Notes: generated by a model not told the origin, from the letters alone. 64,000 nt of DNA from CAWUEX02 sp963921305 (GCA_963921305.4 CAWUEX030000002.1:2604001-2668000); one strand, 5' to 3'; counted from the stretch's first letter, positions 17,811 through 29,409 are shown. Program-made: numbers and translations.

Positions 17811-18558
17811 GCCCTCCATCGACAACAAAAACCTGTCCCGTAACGAAGGCGCTTGCATCGCTGGACAGAAACAGAACTGTGCCGGCGAGGTCCTCGGCCA
17901 CTTCAATTCTTCCAAGGGCGCGTAGACTGGCGTATTGCTCATGGACTTCCGGCGGATACAAATCAGCTGCGTGTTCGGTTTTGGTCAGCCCCGGCACCAG
18001 CGTGTTGACGTTTACGCCGCCACCTAGACTAACGGCGAGCGTCCGCGTTAGACCGATCAGTCCCGCTTTTGATGAGATGTAGGCCGCTCCGTTCGGGATC
18101 GGCGCCCACACGGTGGCGGAAGAGACGTTGATAATGCGGCCCCAGCCACCCTCCGCCATGCCGGGTGCAGTCGCCTGACACATCAGGAACGCGCCCTTCA
18201 GATTGCAGTCGATCACGGCATCCCAGGCCGCTTCCGGCCATTCGTGCCAAGCCATGCCGGCTGTTTCTGGCGTCGTCCCAAAACCCGCGTTGTTGATGAG
18301 GATGTCAACGGGGCCGAGGTCCTTCACCGTTTGAGATACGGCCGCCAGCACTTGGTCTTTCCTGCTCACGTCGGCAGTTAATCCGATCGCCGCGCCGCCG
18401 CTGTCCTTGATCTTATCTGCTGTTTCTGATGCTGCATCCCCGTCAATATCGAGGACGCCCACATTGACGCCACGCGCCGCTAGCGCATGGGCAAAGGTCG
18501 CGCCGAGACCACGTCCCGCGCCCGTGATCAATGCCGTGCGTCCGGATAAGCCTTTCAT
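17797..18558 (-). CDS. SDR family oxidoreductase
   Basis: A 253-residue short-chain dehydrogenase, first gene of the operon. It has ITGAGRGLG for cofactor binding, NNAGFGTTPET, and YISSK as the catalytic Tyr and Lys behind VSSATVW. Three in-frame ATGs lie at 18570, 18564 and 18558; the last has the best-spaced GGGGA and gives the usual family length, but the longer forms cannot be excluded. It is a paralogue of the next gene (both end VDGG-x-x-FD). It is divergent from the DUF1838 gene at 18722, and the 160-base gap must hold both promoters. Confidence 0.85.
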   Translation of the reverse strand: MKGLSGRTALITGAGRGLGATFAHALAARGVNVGVLDIDGDAASETADKIKDSGGAAIGLTADVSRKDQVLAAVSQTVKDLGPVDILINNAGFGTTPETAGMAWHEWPEAAWDAVIDCNLKGAFLMCQATAPGMAEGGWGRIINVSSATVWAPIPNGAAYISSKAGLIGLTRTLAVSLGGGVNVNTLVPGLTKTEHAADLYPPEVHEQYASLRALGRIEVAEDLAGTVLFLSSDASAFVTGQVFVVDGGHVFD

Positions 18559-18721
18559 AAACATCCCCATTCCATCGCCGTCATTTTAAGGAGGTGCGGC
18601 AAAGGCAGGCAGCGTCGCACCGCATCCGCTCGATAGGTGACCGATGACGGCGTAGCATTGCGGTCCAACGACAACACGCGCTACGACTCTTCCACCAGAC
18701 CAAAACCGGAGGACTGCTGCC

Positions 18722-19618
18722 ATGACTGAGCACACCGTTTCCCGCCGCGCTTTCGCCACCGCCGGGGTTGGCCTCGGGGCCGCCGCCGCAGGCTTCGGCA
18801 CACCAAGCCAGGGCCGTGCGGCCGTGAGCAGTCTGCCGACCGATCCGGTGGAACAACTGCATGCCATGGTCAAGATGATGGGCACCAGGGTTGAAGACCG
18901 TGTGGTCTGGAAAACCAAGGGCAAGATCTTCGCCATCATGCCGGACGACGTGGTGCTGCTGTACGGCATGCGCGGCAGTGAAAGTACCTGGTGGCGGCAA
19001 CTCGATGACACCACCTATGTCCGCTACAACTCGACCATGTCGTTCTTCACCAATCCGGAGACCGATGAGATTATCGACACATACACCAGCCCGTTTAACG
19101 GCGAGACGGTCACCCTGCCGGTCAGCTATATCCGCCATAAGGAAGGCGAGTTTTTCACGCCGATGGGGACGTACTACGGCTCGATGAAAAAAGCGTTCCC
19201 GGAGAAGTATAAGGACGAGCCGCTCCACATGGACTGGACTCTCGACGGTGATGTCATCCGCCGTCAGGAAGGCGACAACTTCCCGCCGATCATTCCTCAG
19301 CCGTCGATTGAGTACGCCTCGATGTTTTCCTGGGCGTCGGAGGTGTTCGATCCCGACCTCGACCGCGCCAGCGGCGTCTCAAGCGGCTGGAACATTATGG
19401 CCGGGTCGCGCACGCCGTACAAAGAGCTGGGCATTCCGCCCGGGAACGTCAATTGGCACTTCGATGCGGTTAAGCTCGATGACGTCGAGCAACTGGATGA
19501 TGACTACCTCGCGCGGGCCCGCGCCCACTCCGACCGGTTCGATGTCTCGCCGGAGCTGGACGAGGGCCCCTCGTTCTTTGAGCGCATCCTGGCGCTGCGC
19601 GGCATGTCACCTGGCTAA
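18722..19618 (+). CDS. DUF1838 family protein with Tat signal
   Basis: A 298-residue protein of the DUF1838 family, whose function is unknown. The N-terminus carries a twin-arginine signal (SRRAFATAGVGLGAAAAG), so it is probably exported folded to the periplasm. The body is rich in Trp, Tyr and Asp (for example WWRQLDDTTYVRYNSTM and FTNPETDEIIDTYTSPF), which fits a beta-rich binding fold. GGAGGAC stands shortly before the ATG. It is divergent from the SDR-hydrolase operon and may take part in the same process. A second family member lies at 35754-36719. Confidence 0.8.
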   Translation: MTEHTVSRRAFATAGVGLGAAAAGFGTPSQGRAAVSSLPTDPVEQLHAMVKMMGTRVEDRVVWKTKGKIFAIMPDDVVLLYGMRGSESTWWRQLDDTTYVRYNSTMSFFTNPETDEIIDTYTSPFNGETVTLPVSYIRHKEGEFFTPMGTYYGSMKKAFPEKYKDEPLHMDWTLDGDVIRRQEGDNFPPIIPQPSIEYASMFSWASEVFDPDLDRASGVSSGWNIMAGSRTPYKELGIPPGNVNWHFDAVKLDDVEQLDDDYLARARAHSDRFDVSPELDEGPSFFERILALRGMSPG

Positions 19619-19661
19619 CCTGCCTCTTGGGCCGGGCGCCTGGCTCATCCTATAAAAGGCC

Positions 19662-21250
19662 ATGCGTCCCACCCTCGACCAAGCCTATACCCTGCACCGC
19701 GCCGGCCGCCTGCCTGAGGCAGAGCAGGCCTATCGCGATATTCTTGCTGACACACCCGCTGACCTAGGTGCGCGGCGCGGCCTCGGTCTGCTGCTGGTGC
19801 AATCCGGCAAGCGGAAGAAGCAACGCGTATGCTGAGCTCTGTCGCCGCTGAAGACGCCGATGCTGATCTCCTCAACACCTTGGGTGCGGCCTACATGCAA
19901 ATTGGTGCCTGGGCGGACGCAAAGGAAAGGTTCCAGGCAGCGCTGGATGCGCAAAGCGACCATCCGGAAGCATTGGCCAATCTCGGCACGGCGCACTACC
20001 GCCTCGGCGAACAGACCGAGGCCGTAGACATATTATCGCGCGCCGCAGCGGTCAGTCCCGGCAACGCGGAAACACAGTTCAACCTCAGTCTCGCTCTGCG
20101 CGCGCTCAACCGGCTGGACGACGCGGAAGCGGCGGCCCGCAAAGCGGTTGAGCTGTCCCCGGACTCCGCCAACGCGCACGTGGCCATGGGAGTCATTCGC
20201 GCCGCCCAGGGAGACCGTGCGGGCGCGGAGAGCGCTTACCGCCGGGGGGTGGCCGCCGATCCCCGTGCCGCCGAAGCGCATCACAACTTGGCGCAAATGC
20301 TGTTGGCCGATGGACAGTTGGCCGAGGGTTGGGATGAGTTTGAATGGCGTTGGCATACCAGCGATTTCGCCGGCGCGGACCGCTTTCTTGATTTGCCAGC
20401 CTGGGACGGCGCGCCGTTGTCTGAAGGCACGTTGCTGGTGTGGACCGAGCAGGGGGTCGGTGATCAGATTCTGTACAGCGGCATGGTTCCCGACCTTGAA
20501 GGCCGGGCCTCGCAAGTGCTTGTCGCCTGTGAAGCGCGTTTGGTGCCGCTGTTCGCGCGGTCTTTCCCGTTCGCCGAGGTGATCTCTCAAGCCGGCCTCC
20601 TGTCCGACGAAACGCGCCAGGCGTCCGTCACTGCACAAATTCCCGCCGGCAGTCTCGGGCGTTTTCTGCGCCGCGATGTCGAAGGCTTTCCAGAGCGTTC
20701 AAAATATCTCGCCGCCGATCCCGATCGCGTGGAGCGCCTGCGCGCTGCGTATAAAGAAAGGTCCGGCGGCAAGCCCGTGATCGGCGTGTCCTGGCGCAGC
20801 GCCAATCCCCGGTTCGGCGCGGCGAAAAGCGTGCCGATTGACCCCTTGGCGGCGGCTCTTGCCGGAACTGACGTCTTGTTTGTTGATCTTCAATACGGCG
20901 ACACCACCGCCGATCACGCAGCCGCCGCAGCGGGAGGTTGGACCCTGTTCAGCGATCCGGACATCGACGCCAAGGCGAACCTCGATGCCTTCGCCGCGCA
21001 GGTCGCCGCTCTCGATCTGGTGATCACCGTGTCCAACAGCACGGCGCATTTCGCCGGGGCACTGGGCGTGCCGGGCTGGGTGATGGTCCCGGCGGGCCAA
21101 GGGCGGTTCTGGTATTGGTTCCTCGACCGCGCCGACAGCCCGTGGTATCCGTCCCTGCGCCTGTTTCGGCAGGCCGCGCCGGGAACCTGGGACGACGTGT
21201 TGGCTGCCATTGGCGTCGCACTGCGTGACGGAGTTCCGGCGAAACCTTAA
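19662..21250 (+). CDS. TPR protein with glycosyltransferase-9-like domain (frameshifted)
   Basis: A tetratricopeptide protein with a C-terminal domain resembling heptosyltransferase-type glycosyltransferases, seen in WTEQGVGDQILYSGM, VIGVSWRSANP and VSNSTAHFAGALGVPGWVM. The first ATG is at 19662, but the frame is lost near 19811, where one G seems to be missing: reading AAGGCGG instead of AAGCGG restores SGKAEEATRMLSSV. The downstream frame is open from 19829 to 21250. Repaired length is about 529 residues, with TPRs in roughly the first 230. No signal peptide. It could transfer a sugar to a glycan or protein; neither is known. ettA follows after 30 bases. Confidence 0.75.
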
Positions 21251-21280
21251 TCACTTAATAAGCGACGGATCAGACGACCT

Positions 21281-22960
<1,680 letters not shown>

Positions 22961-22965
22961 GCGAC

Positions 22966-24318
22966 TTAACTGCGCAGCGCGGCGGTCAGGTCTGCTAAAG
23001 AACCGCCGTCGCCGAAGGCCATGACGGCGTCGATGACGCCCGTCGCACCACTTTCCCCGTAATGGGGCGTGAGCAGGGCGCGCGCTTTGCCCACGCGTTC
23101 GTCCTCTGTGGCGTTGACCGCGGGCGTGCCGCGCGGATGGATCACGGTGTGCTCAACTATCTCGCCGGATGTCAGGGTGATAGCCACCACGCCTGGCCGC
23201 CCTTCAGGGGTATGTTGATCCAGAGCAGGGTCATGGCGGACGGTAATTTTGTCCATCACCGGTTGCAGACCGTCCAGGTTCAGCAATGCGGCGTCTTCCA
23301 AGGTGCCGTACTTTAGCGCCGCCGCCACGGTCGCTTTGGCACTGAAGCGTGCGGCCAGGTCATTGCAGGGTGCCTCTGAGTCGATTTCCATCGCTTCGCC
23401 AAACACCGCGACATCGACATGCGCGACGTCTGCGGCGGTTATGCCGTGGGTGCGGACAAGATGCTCTACCGCATCATTGACCCCGTGCAGATGCGCGCAA
23501 CTCGGATGCAGCTTGAAGTAACCGTTGAGAATTTCGTGCTGGGCAAACCGTCCGTCCGCGATGCCGTCGCGTAACAGACCGGCATCAAACGCCGCACCCA
23601 TATGCGGGCCGTAAAACCGCTCCAGGCTGCCAGTGAGAGGCGTCAGACCGGCTGCCGCACCTTCCGCCACGGCCAGCGCATGGGTCGTCGCCATCGCCGG
23701 ATAGAGATGATGAACGGTCGCCCCCGCAGCTGTGGTGAAGCGGTCGAACGACAACGCGAGTGACGCCGCGCCATCAATCGCCCGCCCAATGGCGTCCACG
23801 TCGCCATGGGTGAGGAGGTGAGCTGCCGCTGCAGCGGTTCCTATCGTCGCCCAATTGCCGTTGTCGTGCAGCCAGGGGGGCACACCCCCCAGCGCGATGC
23901 CCACCCGGGCGCCGACCTCATACCCCGCCACAAAGGCGCTCAGCATGTCTTCCGCTGGCGCCCCGTCGCGTTCAGCCAGGGCCAAGAGCACAGGCGTCAG
24001 TTGGCTGGCCGGGTGCCCCTTGGCGCGGGCGTAGCCGTCCTGGCGCTGAAGGACCGTGGTGGTCGCCGCATTGAGCAGAATGGCCTCGCGCGTCGCCACG
24101 CCGATTTTGTTGGCGATCAGCGTGCTCGGACCCGCTGCTGATTTCACCTGTGCCGCCAACGCCACCATTGCCGGGTGAGTTGCCGCGCCCGCCATTACGG
24201 CAATCGCATCGGCAAGGAGTTCCAAGGTCCTCGTCTGGACCGTCCCCGGAAGGTCCGGCCAGAAGATTTGGTTAGCACCCTCGGCCAAAGCGTGTGCAGC
24301 GGGTTTTGGCGCGGTCAT
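22966..24318 (-). CDS. MmgE/PrpD family protein
   Basis: A 450-residue member of the MmgE/PrpD fold, which includes 2-methylcitrate dehydratase and cis-aconitate decarboxylase. Family landmarks are the helical N-terminal domain, GYEVGARVGIALGG, WATIGTAAAAAHLL and, in the smaller domain, HPSCAHLHGVNDAVEHLV. The prp neighbours (methylcitrate synthase, methylisocitrate lyase) are absent, so a propionate role is doubtful; it may dehydrate or isomerise another carboxylic acid. It is cytoplasmic. It is divergent from the TonB receptor, with a 366-base region between. Confidence 0.82.
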   Translation of the reverse strand: MTAPKPAAHALAEGANQIFWPDLPGTVQTRTLELLADAIAVMAGAATHPAMVALAAQVKSAAGPSTLIANKIGVATREAILLNAATTTVLQRQDGYARAKGHPASQLTPVLLALAERDGAPAEDMLSAFVAGYEVGARVGIALGGVPPWLHDNGNWATIGTAAAAAHLLTHGDVDAIGRAIDGAASLALSFDRFTTAAGATVHHLYPAMATTHALAVAEGAAAGLTPLTGSLERFYGPHMGAAFDAGLLRDGIADGRFAQHEILNGYFKLHPSCAHLHGVNDAVEHLVRTHGITAADVAHVDVAVFGEAMEIDSEAPCNDLAARFSAKATVAAALKYGTLEDAALLNLDGLQPVMDKITVRHDPALDQHTPEGRPGVVAITLTSGEIVEHTVIHPRGTPAVNATEDERVGKARALLTPHYGESGATGVIDAVMAFGDGGSLADLTAALRS

Positions 24319-24684
24319 AGGTCAGGTTCCAGAGTCCATCAGGGCAGGGACCATAAACCGGACCAACGCTCAGGCAAAAAACCGGCTGGCGTGACATTTA
24401 TGCATCGCGCTACCCGGCACCCGCAGTTTTGTGGGCTTTCGGTCGTGCCAAGCGCATGCTGGCATGGCGCTGTTACAGTCCACAGCGTGAACCGGAAAAG
24501 TGAAACCCTTGAAGGCGCACAACAAAATGCGCTCGAACAGCATTGCTTCGTCACTTAGCGAACGCCGATAGCCTGCTTTCTGGGGAAATCCGGGCCTGTC
24601 GGTCAATGTAGCGGTGACGATTAACGTCACGTGTTCCGGTGTCTTTGGCATGGAATCCAAGACACATTGGGGAGAGGAAATACC
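24319..24684. other. Intergenic region between PrpD-type gene and TonB receptor
   Basis: This 366-base divergent region must hold promoters for both flanking genes. I see one clear inverted repeat (24614-24630, listed separately) and the receptor ribosome site GGAGAGGAAA just before 24685. No convincing coding frame, RNA gene or terminator is visible. Confidence 0.5.
24614..24630. promoter_or_regulatory. Inverted repeat, putative operator of the TonB receptor
   Basis: GTGACG and CGTCAC are perfect inverted arms separated by ATTAA, centred about 63 bases before the receptor ATG. The arm length and five-base spacer fit a dimeric helix-turn-helix repressor such as a GntR or LacI-type protein. 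No such regulator gene is in the window. Function is inferred from symmetry and place only. Confidence 0.45.
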
Positions 24685-27087
24685 ATGAAGAGATTATCCA
24701 CCTTGGCGGTCTCCACCGCTCTGGTTTCTTCGCTTGCCCTGCCGCAAGCGGCTTCAGCGCAGACTTTGGCGCTTGAAGAAATCGTCGTCACGGCCCGTAA
24801 GGTTGAAGAAAACCTGATGGAAGTGCCGCTGGCCATCACCGCGTTTTCGGCTGCCGACATTGAGTCCCGTAATCTGAAGGAACTCAATGACATCAGCTCG
24901 TTCACGCCCAGCTTCAACTTCGTCAACCAGCAGGGTGGCTCGGGTCGTAACGACCGGTCGTCCAACGCTCTGACCTTCCGTGGTCTGTTCCTCGGTAACA
25001 ACGTCGGTCTGTCCGCTGGCGGTCAGTTGTTTATAGACGGCGCACCTGTGATTGGCGCCCAAACGCCGCCCATCACCGACGTTGAGCGGATCGAAGTCCT
25101 CAAAGGCCCGCAGTCGGCCTACTTCGGACGTTCCACCTTTGTCGGCGCGATCAACTTCGTCACCCGTGATCCGGCCGACGAATACAAAGGCCGGGTGAGC
25201 GCGGAATACTCCCGCTTCAACTCGCATGACATGTCGGTCAGCCTCGAAGGCCCGCTCGTCGAAGATACGCTGGCCATCCGCGTCGGCCTGCGCAACGTTC
25301 ACGAAGGCGGGTACTACGATAACTTCTCGAACCCGACCGAAAAGTTCGGTGAGCGCAACACGACATCGATTTCGTCGTCTATCGTGTTCACGCCGAATGA
25401 AGATCTGAAAATTAAGGGCTACGTCCAATACTTCCAGAATAAGGACGGCCCACCGGCCCAGGCTGCACTGAAGCAAGAGAGCTTCAACTGCACGCCGTCA
25501 CCAGGCCGCAATTACTACTGCGGTACTTTGCCGAACGTCGATGAATTCGGCTTCGACCTGATCAGCGGTGACTACAACCTGAATTCGGTTCTGCGCGAAA
25601 CGATCTTCAACCCGAACCCGAATTGGTTGACCTTCGATCCGACGTTCATCGAGGGCTACGCCCACCGCCGCCAAGCGTTCCAGGCCACAATCCGCGTCGA
25701 CTACGACTTCGCGGACGGCTACACGCTCAGCACCCTGTCGGCGCATCACCGTGACAAGTCGATGAATCTTATCGACCTCAACTACCGTGATGCCCGCGAC
25801 CTGCCCAACCCGTTCTTCGTATCCGAAGCGGTCACACCAACGCGTCTGCCGTGGCGGAACACGCTCCTGACCAACCAGACACGTTCGCGTGACTGGAGCC
25901 AGGAAGTCCGTATTACGTCGCCGCAAGATGAGCGTCTGCGCTGGACGGCTGGGGTGAACTATCTCTATGCCAAGCAGCCCGGCGGTACGGTCTACGGTAA
26001 CCTGATCCTGGGTCCGTTCTTCACCGCGGCCATTACCCGGCAAGAGGCTGAAACGCCGTCTATCTTCGGTGCTGCGTACTTCGACATCACCGAGGAACTC
26101 ACCCTCAGTGCCGAAGCCCGGTATCAGTGGGATAAGATCAGCCAGCAGCCGATCATCGGCACCAACGGCTTGCCAGTCACAGGTGTTGCCGGTCAGGAGC
26201 TCCAGGAAACCTTCAAGAGCTTCTCGCCGCGTATCTCGCTTGACTACAAGTACGCCGATGACTCCACGGCATACGCCTTGTTTTCACGCGGGTATCGTCC
26301 GGGTGGTTTCAACGCTGGTCTCGTAACGTCTTCTCAGGAAGTGATCGACGCTCTGCGCGCCGTTGTGCCGAACGCCGGCATTGCCTACGAGGAAGAGAAG
26401 GTCGACAACTACGAACTCGGCTTGAAGTCCACATGGCTTGATGGCCGCGCGCGTACGACCATCGCGCTGTACTACATGGAATGGCTGAACGGCCAAGCCC
26501 AGAACAGCATTCCTATCGTGGCCAACGGCGTTGCCAACCTCATTGGTTTGACCGTCAACAACGGTACCGCCAAGCTGAAGGGGATTGAGTTCGAAGGCCA
26601 AGTTCAGGCGACTGAAAACCTGACGATCTCAGGTAATGTGGGCTACAACCACACCAAGATCGGCAACTTCCCGTGCTCGGAGTGTAACAACGTTCTCGGT
26701 AGCTTCGACGCCACGGATAACAAGCTGCCGACCGTGCCCGAGATCACCTGGGCCCTGTCCGGTGAGTACACGGATGAACTCTCATCGAACATGGATTGGT
26801 ACACCCGTGTTGACTGGACCCACACAGGAAAGAAACAGACTGACTTCTCGAACCTGGCTCAAGTTGCCGCCTTCGATAACGTCAACGTCCGTTTCGGTAT
26901 CCGTAATGAAACCATGTCGCTTGAAGCGTTCGTCGTGAATGCTCTGAACGAGAATGAGTTCATCCACGGTCTCCAGGGAACTGACCTGTTCAACTTCATC
27001 TTTGGCCCGGTTCCGGGAGCCCGCGAAATTCGCGTATCGCTGCCCAAGCCGCGTCAGTGGGGTGTCCGTGCGACCTATAACTTCTAA
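24685..27087 (+). CDS. TonB-dependent outer-membrane receptor
   Basis: An 800-residue TonB-dependent receptor. The ATG at 24685 follows GGAGAGGAAA and begins a Sec signal (MKRLSTLAVSTALVSSLALP, cut near ASA-Q at 25). Next comes LEEIVVTARKVEENLMEVPLA, the usual TonB-box region, then the plug domain with VERIEVLKGPQSAYFG near residue 150 and a 22-strand barrel ending RQWGVRATYNF, with the terminal Phe needed for BAM insertion. It imports a scarce solute by proton-motive force through TonB-ExbBD. The ligand is unknown. A strong terminator follows, so it is probably transcribed alone. Confidence 0.92.
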   Translation: MKRLSTLAVSTALVSSLALPQAASAQTLALEEIVVTARKVEENLMEVPLAITAFSAADIESRNLKELNDISSFTPSFNFVNQQGGSGRNDRSSNALTFRGLFLGNNVGLSAGGQLFIDGAPVIGAQTPPITDVERIEVLKGPQSAYFGRSTFVGAINFVTRDPADEYKGRVSAEYSRFNSHDMSVSLEGPLVEDTLAIRVGLRNVHEGGYYDNFSNPTEKFGERNTTSISSSIVFTPNEDLKIKGYVQYFQNKDGPPAQAALKQESFNCTPSPGRNYYCGTLPNVDEFGFDLISGDYNLNSVLRETIFNPNPNWLTFDPTFIEGYAHRRQAFQATIRVDYDFADGYTLSTLSAHHRDKSMNLIDLNYRDARDLPNPFFVSEAVTPTRLPWRNTLLTNQTRSRDWSQEVRITSPQDERLRWTAGVNYLYAKQPGGTVYGNLILGPFFTAAITRQEAETPSIFGAAYFDITEELTLSAEARYQWDKISQQPIIGTNGLPVTGVAGQELQETFKSFSPRISLDYKYADDSTAYALFSRGYRPGGFNAGLVTSSQEVIDALRAVVPNAGIAYEEEKVDNYELGLKSTWLDGRARTTIALYYMEWLNGQAQNSIPIVANGVANLIGLTVNNGTAKLKGIEFEGQVQATENLTISGNVGYNHTKIGNFPCSECNNVLGSFDATDNKLPTVPEITWALSGEYTDELSSNMDWYTRVDWTHTGKKQTDFSNLAQVAAFDNVNVRFGIRNETMSLEAFVVNALNENEFIHGLQGTDLFNFIFGPVPGAREIRVSLPKPRQWGVRATYNF

Positions 27088-27112
27088 GGTCCTGCACACA
27101 TAAAATGCGCAG

Positions 27113-27149
27113 CGGCGGCTGAGGTCTCTCAGCCGCCGTTGTTCTTTCT
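27113..27149 (+). terminator. Rho-independent terminator after the TonB receptor
   Basis: A perfect 11-bp GC-rich stem (27113-27123 paired with 27128-27138) with the four-base loop GTCT is followed by the T-rich run TTGTTCTTTCT. It begins 26 bases after the receptor stop and insulates the next receptor gene. Confidence 0.85.
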
Positions 27150-27261
27150 GGCCATCGCAATGTGACCATGTCGCCATTTTAGATTCTAATTCTAGCGGTT
27201 GTGCTTTGCGTTGTTTGCTGGTTCAGGTATGAACCGCGCAGCAAATTGAACTGTGGTCGCG

Positions 27262-29409
27262 ATGTCCCGCTTATTCACTCAGGCCTTTCCCGCGGCCATT
27301 TTTTTGTCCGTACAACTAGTGCCCGTCCTCGCCATCGCGCAAACGGTGGAGGAGGGCCTCAGCCCAGTCGGTGAAATTCCACCGGCGGAAGGGCCTCAGG
27401 TGTCGGACGACGGCACCAAGACCGTCTATCCCGCCAGCTATTTCGATCAGTACAGCCCGTTGTCACTGCAAGACATGTTGCAGCGGATTCCGGGGGCCAG
27501 TATTCAGGAGTCTGTCGCGACGGAAGAACGCCGCGGCCTGCGCGGCAACGAAGACGCCATTCTTATCAACGGCCAGCAGGTCACCGGCAAGGACAGTGGT
27601 GGGGCGGGTGCCCTGCAGCGCATCGCCGCCAATCAGGTCGCACGGATCGAGATCATCCGCGGCACGTCCAGCGAGGTGCAAAGCACCACCCAGCGCATCA
27701 TCAACGTCATCCTGCTGGACGACGCCGCAGACACGCTGACCGTGACGGTCGCCATGCCAAGCTATACCAACGATGGCTCCGTTAGGCCGATCGCCTCTCT
27801 GTCCTACGGCGTGACTGAGGTCAACCGGAACTACTCGATTGCCCTGCAGTCGAACCCCATCTACCGCCCATGGCGGCGCACCAAGATCACCACCGATCTG
27901 ACCGGCCAGGAGATTCTCGACAGCACCGAGTCCGAACAGCTCGACAACTACACCATTCAGACCAACGGACGGTACGAGCAAACCTTTGCCTCGGGCTCAC
28001 GCCTGCAACTCAACGGCTTTGGCTCGTGGCTGATCAACCGGCGCGAGCGCCGCGAGGTCTTGCGGGATCCGCAGCAGCCCCGTCAGGTCAATGAACTGGC
28101 CGACATTCTGGAGGTCGACGACCGCGACCGTTTCACCACTGAAGTCAGCGCGGATTACAGTTTTCCCGTGGGAGAGGCCGATACCTTCACCATGTTGGGG
28201 CTGTTCAATTGGGAAAAGGAAAACCGCGACCGTGAAGTGTTTGACCTCCAGCCTTTGGACGAGCCGGTTCAGGTGCAGCAGACGCGCCAGGACGTTAAGA
28301 CCGAGTCCATTTTGCGCGGCACGTATGACGCCACGTTCAGACCTACTTTGAGTGCGCAGGTGGGGCTCGAAGGCGCGCTCAACACTCAAAACACAGATTT
28401 TGATTTGGCCACACGCGTCAACGGCGAGCTGGTCCCACTGCCGATCTTCAACAGCGACGGCAAGGTGACCGAATACCGCAGCGAGGCGTTCTCAACCCTG
28501 CGCTGGCAGCCTCTAAGCGAGTTGCAGTTGGAGCCCGGCCTCGCGGTCGAAGCCTCGCGCATCACCCAGAAGAGCGCAGATGTCGATAACGCCCGCTCGC
28601 TCGTCTTCGTAAAGCCCACGTTCAACGCATATTGGGATGTCACCCCGCGTGACAAGGTGTTCTTCTCCATCGTGCGTGATGTCAAACAGCTGAACTTCCT
28701 CGAGTTCGTCGCCACCATCACCGACCGCGATCAGGAACTGGAAGCTGGCAACCCAGACCTCAAGCCCGAGAAGTCCTGGGACTTCGAAGTTGGGATTGAT
28801 CACCGTTTAATGGATGGCGGCGGCGTGCTGTCTGCCTCTGCCTTTTACCGCGAGGTCGAGGATGTCAGCGGCCGGACCACGTTTAACGGCTTGATCTCTC
28901 AGCCCGGCAACATCGGCGATGGCAGGGAGTATGGCGCCGAGGTCGAAGCCAGTTTGCAATTCACCCGGCTCAACTGGTGGGATGGGGTGCTCACCACCAG
29001 TTATCTCCGGCGCAAGACCTCTGTCACTGATCCCTTCGATGGCCGGACCCGGCGGTTCGGCAATTCACCCAACTGGGAATTCAAGCTCGACTACCGCCAT
29101 GATGTTGATTTCGTCATCGACGGCTATATCGGAGTCAACTTCAGCCAGAGCGGGTCGCGTTTCATCTACGATCTGGATTACATCGAGCGCTTCAAGGAAG
29201 GCGGCTCGCTGACCCTCACCATTGAACATGAGCTTAGCGAAAACCTCCGCCTCAACCTGTCATCCAACAACTTCCTCAATCGCTTGCTGGTGCGAGACCG
29301 GGAGTTATTCGCCGTCCAGCCGGGCGGCGGGCGCACAGCCATTGGGCGCCGCGTCGAGCGCCACAAGTGGGGCCGAATCTTTAATATTTTCGTGCGGGGC
29401 ACGTTCTAG
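27262..29409 (+). CDS. TonB-dependent receptor-like outer-membrane protein
   Basis: About 715 residues from the ATG at 27262; a GTG at 27253 is possible. A signal peptide ends near AIAQ. A plug domain follows (YSPLSLQDMLQRIPGASIQE, RRGLRGNEDAILINGQQ, QVARIEIIRGTSSE), then a large beta-barrel with LKPEKSWDFEVGIDHR, and the C-terminus is IFNIFVRGTF. The plug is typical of TonB receptors, but no clear TonB box is seen. It lies behind the first receptor but is separated from it by a terminator, so it should have its own promoter in the 112 bases after it. A near copy of the last 21 bases, stop included, lies just behind the gene. Ligand unknown. Confidence 0.82.
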   Translation: MSRLFTQAFPAAIFLSVQLVPVLAIAQTVEEGLSPVGEIPPAEGPQVSDDGTKTVYPASYFDQYSPLSLQDMLQRIPGASIQESVATEERRGLRGNEDAILINGQQVTGKDSGGAGALQRIAANQVARIEIIRGTSSEVQSTTQRIINVILLDDAADTLTVTVAMPSYTNDGSVRPIASLSYGVTEVNRNYSIALQSNPIYRPWRRTKITTDLTGQEILDSTESEQLDNYTIQTNGRYEQTFASGSRLQLNGFGSWLINRRERREVLRDPQQPRQVNELADILEVDDRDRFTTEVSADYSFPVGEADTFTMLGLFNWEKENRDREVFDLQPLDEPVQVQQTRQDVKTESILRGTYDATFRPTLSAQVGLEGALNTQNTDFDLATRVNGELVPLPIFNSDGKVTEYRSEAFSTLRWQPLSELQLEPGLAVEASRITQKSADVDNARSLVFVKPTFNAYWDVTPRDKVFFSIVRDVKQLNFLEFVATITDRDQELEAGNPDLKPEKSWDFEVGIDHRLMDGGGVLSASAFYREVEDVSGRTTFNGLISQPGNIGDGREYGAEVEASLQFTRLNWWDGVLTTSYLRRKTSVTDPFDGRTRRFGNSPNWEFKLDYRHDVDFVIDGYIGVNFSQSGSRFIYDLDYIERFKEGGSLTLTIEHELSENLRLNLSSNNFLNRLLVRDRELFAVQPGGGRTAIGRRVERHKWGRIFNIFVRGTF

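Noticed and set aside
22966..24318. A complete propionate (prp) catabolic operon around the PrpD-type gene
   Set aside because: No methylcitrate synthase, methylisocitrate lyase or PrpR is adjacent; the protein stays a general MmgE/PrpD member.
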